Source: Chitinophaga fulva
GTDB lineage: Bacteria > Bacteroidota > Bacteroidia > Chitinophagales > Chitinophagaceae
Reading direction: 5' to 3'
Assembly (NCBI RefSeq): GCF_012927205.1
Contig: NZ_JABBGC010000004.1
Span: 1,135,909 to 1,199,908 of the forward strand
DNA length: 64,000 bases
Shown: positions 62,331 through 64,000 of the stretch, one piece after another
Numbering within the stretch: the first letter of the stretch is position 1
Layout: each line of letters starts with the position of its first letter
Program-made: the position numbers and the translations under genes
The notes under the pieces: generated by a model
Database searches by the model: none
The model's input: the letters and a program-made list of their open reading frames with translations, nothing else
What the model was told of the DNA's origin: nothing

Positions 62331-63719
62331 TTACTTTCCCCATACATCCTTCCACTGTTTAAACTCTAACGGTCGTACCCTATAACGTGCAAAATTCCCA
62401 TCATGCAAAGACAGTAATTCCGTTTCAACTGCTTCGGTAAATTTCGCCTGATCTTTTTCAGGAAGAGTTGTTGCTTTTTGCTGGATGATGGCCATTGCTT
62501 CTTTTTGCTGCATGGCATTGGAAATTATTTCAGTTATCAGCTCCCGGATCGCTTCGCGGTACTTTAAACGGAATGGATCGGGCTCCCCTAGCGATTGACG
62601 TAAGGCTGCATATCGCAGAGCAGAACGTTCATAAGCCCACATGAATACATCTTTATATAATTCTATTCGATTGAGTTCATAAACACCCAGCAGCCCCTGG
62701 AAGTAAATATCATCGGGAACGTCAACAAAAGCTAAGGGAGCGAGATTAAGCCTGTTGAGTGGAATATTTGAAGCAAGGCGCGATACACGTTTGTTCACAT
62801 CATCAAAAGGTTGCAAATAAGGTATTTGCACCATGATGAAAAACGCTTGTTCAAACGGATCTTCTATTCCTCTGGCTTTTTCAAGTACCAGCTCGAACAT
62901 TTCTTCGATCTGTTGGGGTATACCAAGCGGTGTAAAAACTGAATGGCTAATACCAACACCATGTGTACGCAGTCGTCCGGATGCTGCGGGATCAGGCAGT
63001 AGGTTGTTCGAGAGTAGGGCGTGCAAGTTTGTAAGTGTATAGCGGTTAAATCCGATTTCATCCGCAGTTTGTACGATAAACTCAATAGCATCCTTATGGT
63101 TCAGGATCATCTGTGCTTCCGCTGCCGTTTTATTATCGGCGATCTGACCCTGTGAAACAAGGCGCTGCGTATCTAACAAGCTATACGTATTTCCTTCAAG
63201 GCGGCTTGAGTTCCAAGACAGGTCTATGAGTAGCCTTTGCAGAATTTCTCTGGCATAGGTTCCTGCGGGTTGATTCAACGTTGCTGTATTGCCTAATTCC
63301 GTGAGCTTTCTTTTGTCATCCGATGTAAGATAGCTATCGACATTTGGACGATAGGAAGTCAGGAAGTCTATATTATATCCAACCGGACGGCGGCGGGCGA
63401 CTGGTTGCATGACCAATTTTCTGATCTCCCTACCTTGATTGGACAAAGGAATTAAATCTTCACCTTGTTCTTCTACTACTTCTCCTTTTTGTTCGGCTTG
63501 CGCTTGAACCAAATAGTAAAGGGTTGCGCGCGTCTTGCCAGAGGTGGTAACTACCCCAAGTTCCTGCAACTTATCCAACCGTCTTTGAAGGGTACGCGGT
63601 TCAGTTATCAATCCTGTAGCCCTTTTTAGATCATCAAGAGAAGCACCCTCTTTAAACTGTTCAAGAGAGTTTTTGATGATTTCCAGTTCGCGATTTATAT
63701 TTTCCTGGCTGCTTTTCAT
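62331..63719 (-). CDS. Fic-fold protein with N-terminal winged helix and degenerate active motif
   Basis: The 462-residue protein has an N-terminal winged helix (about 8-72; SLDDLKRATGLITEPRTLQR, LQELGVVTTSGKTRATLYYL), then a Fic domain. The inhibitory-helix motif is present (SSRLEGN near 172). The active motif that usually reads HPFxDGNGRxxR is QPFDDVNKRVSR from residue 303: His becomes Gln, and both Gly positions become Val and Lys. AMP transfer by the usual mechanism is therefore doubtful. This Gln-bearing form is found in several bacterial Fic proteins with HTH domains. The winged helix and the operator array upstream suggest that it regulates its own gene. Start chosen at 63719. Confidence 0.85.
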   Translation of the reverse strand: MKSSQENINRELEIIKNSLEQFKEGASLDDLKRATGLITEPRTLQRRLDKLQELGVVTTSGKTRATLYYLVQAQAEQKGEVVEEQGEDLIPLSNQGREIRKLVMQPVARRRPVGYNIDFLTSYRPNVDSYLTSDDKRKLTELGNTATLNQPAGTYAREILQRLLIDLSWNSSRLEGNTYSLLDTQRLVSQGQIADNKTAAEAQMILNHKDAIEFIVQTADEIGFNRYTLTNLHALLSNNLLPDPAASGRLRTHGVGISHSVFTPLGIPQQIEEMFELVLEKARGIEDPFEQAFFIMVQIPYLQPFDDVNKRVSRLASNIPLNRLNLAPLAFVDVPDDIYFQGLLGVYELNRIELYKDVFMWAYERSALRYAALRQSLGEPDPFRLKYREAIRELITEIISNAMQQKEAMAIIQQKATTLPEKDQAKFTEAVETELLSLHDGNFARYRVRPLEFKQWKDVWGK

Positions 63720-63758
63720 GATGACACATTACGACATTTGTTAGTCGAATATATCAAA

Positions 63759-63832
63759 TATGTGTCGTAAAGTCAAGTATTACGACACATAAAGTCATGT
63801 ATGTGTCGTAATACTTGACTTTACGACACATA
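63759..63832. promoter_or_regulatory. Perfect 33-bp inverted repeat of four 12-mer operators
   Basis: Bases 63759-63791 are the exact reverse complement of 63800-63832, with an 8-nt loop. Each arm is TATGTGTCGTAA, a 9-bp spacer and TTACGACACATA, so the 12-mer occurs four times at starts 63759, 63780, 63800 and 63821 in alternating orientation. A degenerate copy (ACACATTACGACAT) abuts the Fic start at 63724-63737 and another half-copy (ATGTCGTGAT) follows at 63835. Likely binding array for the Fic protein's winged helix. Confidence 0.75.
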
Positions 63833-63893
63833 ATATGTCGTGATACCCTTGCCTTATCTTCCGATCGAGTAAAATGGTCTCGTCCTAAAAAAG

Positions 63894-63919
63894 GTTTACA
63901 CCCTATAATGAGTGTAAAC
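63894..63919. promoter_or_regulatory. Inverted repeat directly before the last start codon
   Basis: GTTTACAC (63894-63901) and GTGTAAAC (63912-63919) are perfect arms around 10 bp, ending one base before ATG 63920. It could be an operator or a hairpin masking the ribosome site, or the end of a mobile element. Confidence 0.4.
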
Positions 63920-64000
63920 ATGCAAATAATTACCAAAGGAGCCCCCAAAAAGCTGGGGCGGGAGTATAGCCATGACCTGTCGTTTATCCGCCAGGTAGTC
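63920..64000 (+). CDS. Partial reading frame, possibly transposase or HTH protein
   Basis: Only 27 codons are visible before the window ends (MQIITKGAPKKLGREYSHDL then SFIRQVV). The basic start and REYSHDLSFIRQVV are reminiscent of the first helix of IS3-type OrfA transposases, but the stretch is too short to be sure. No RBS was identified, and the ATG follows an inverted repeat immediately. Confidence 0.35.
   Translation, partial: MQIITKGAPKKLGREYSHDLSFIRQVV

Noticed and set aside
63759..63832. CRISPR array upstream of the Fic gene
   Set aside because: The four words alternate in orientation, spacers mirror each other, and unit length is 12 bp; this is an operator-type inverted repeat.

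Overview
The window reads as chromosome of a Bacteroidota bacterium, most like Chitinophaga or a close relative in Chitinophagaceae. The signs are two SusC/SusD loci each with an ECF sigma factor and a FecR-type anti-sigma factor carrying a DUF4974-like tail, a giant protein with a type IX secretion (type B) C-terminal domain, a GLPGLI protein, membrane-bound and soluble LytTR regulators, many lipoproteins, a GH144-type glucanase, and promoter boxes of the Bacteroidota form TAnnTTTG. I saw no rRNA, tRNA or CRISPR array. The genus is inferred; no search was run.

Left part (1-8.2 kb), minus strand: sigma factor, FecR, SusC, SusD and a GH144/glucoamylase-like enzyme cut by the window edge, read as a beta-1,2-glucan uptake and degradation locus. 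Next (7.5-14.2 kb) a SufR-like cysteine-rich regulator faces a three-gene RND efflux operon (adaptor, pump, outer-membrane channel); a palindrome overlaps the operon's predicted promoter. A repeat block follows (14.2-14.5 kb), then an unrecognised 545-residue protein, a chromate-transporter-family protein and a DUF3995-like membrane protein.

Middle (18-22 kb): a divergent pair (unknown protein and MarR regulator) with two identical palindromes 21 bp apart, then an AraC regulator and an SDR-fold protein lacking the usual Tyr and Lys. From 22 to 33 kb one gene encodes a 3646-residue secreted protein with about 22 DUF11-like repeats. From 33 to 38.7 kb a histidine kinase/OmpR regulator pair sits beside an outer-membrane beta-barrel and a GLPGLI gene; matching tandem half-sites lie upstream of both the kinase and the barrel gene. 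38.7-48.5 kb holds a TonB-dependent receptor with a TPR-like partner, a membrane LytTR regulator, two beta-lactamase-fold serine hydrolases, a LytS/LytTR two-component pair, and an ECF42-like sigma factor with its DGPF/YciI partner.

Right part: a 47-codon gene with the look of a Bacteroidota lanthipeptide precursor (48.7 kb), a Tat-exported sugar-phosphate isomerase/epimerase-like protein, two VOC proteins, a second sigma/FecR/SusC/SusD locus ending in a TlpA-like thioredoxin protein (51.2-59.0 kb), a polytopic protein with paired histidines, an AT-rich run of five small unrecognised genes (60.4-62.3 kb), and a Fic-fold protein with a degenerate active site. Upstream of the Fic gene is a perfect 33-bp inverted repeat built from four copies of one 12-mer, probably its operator. 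The window ends inside a possible transposase gene.
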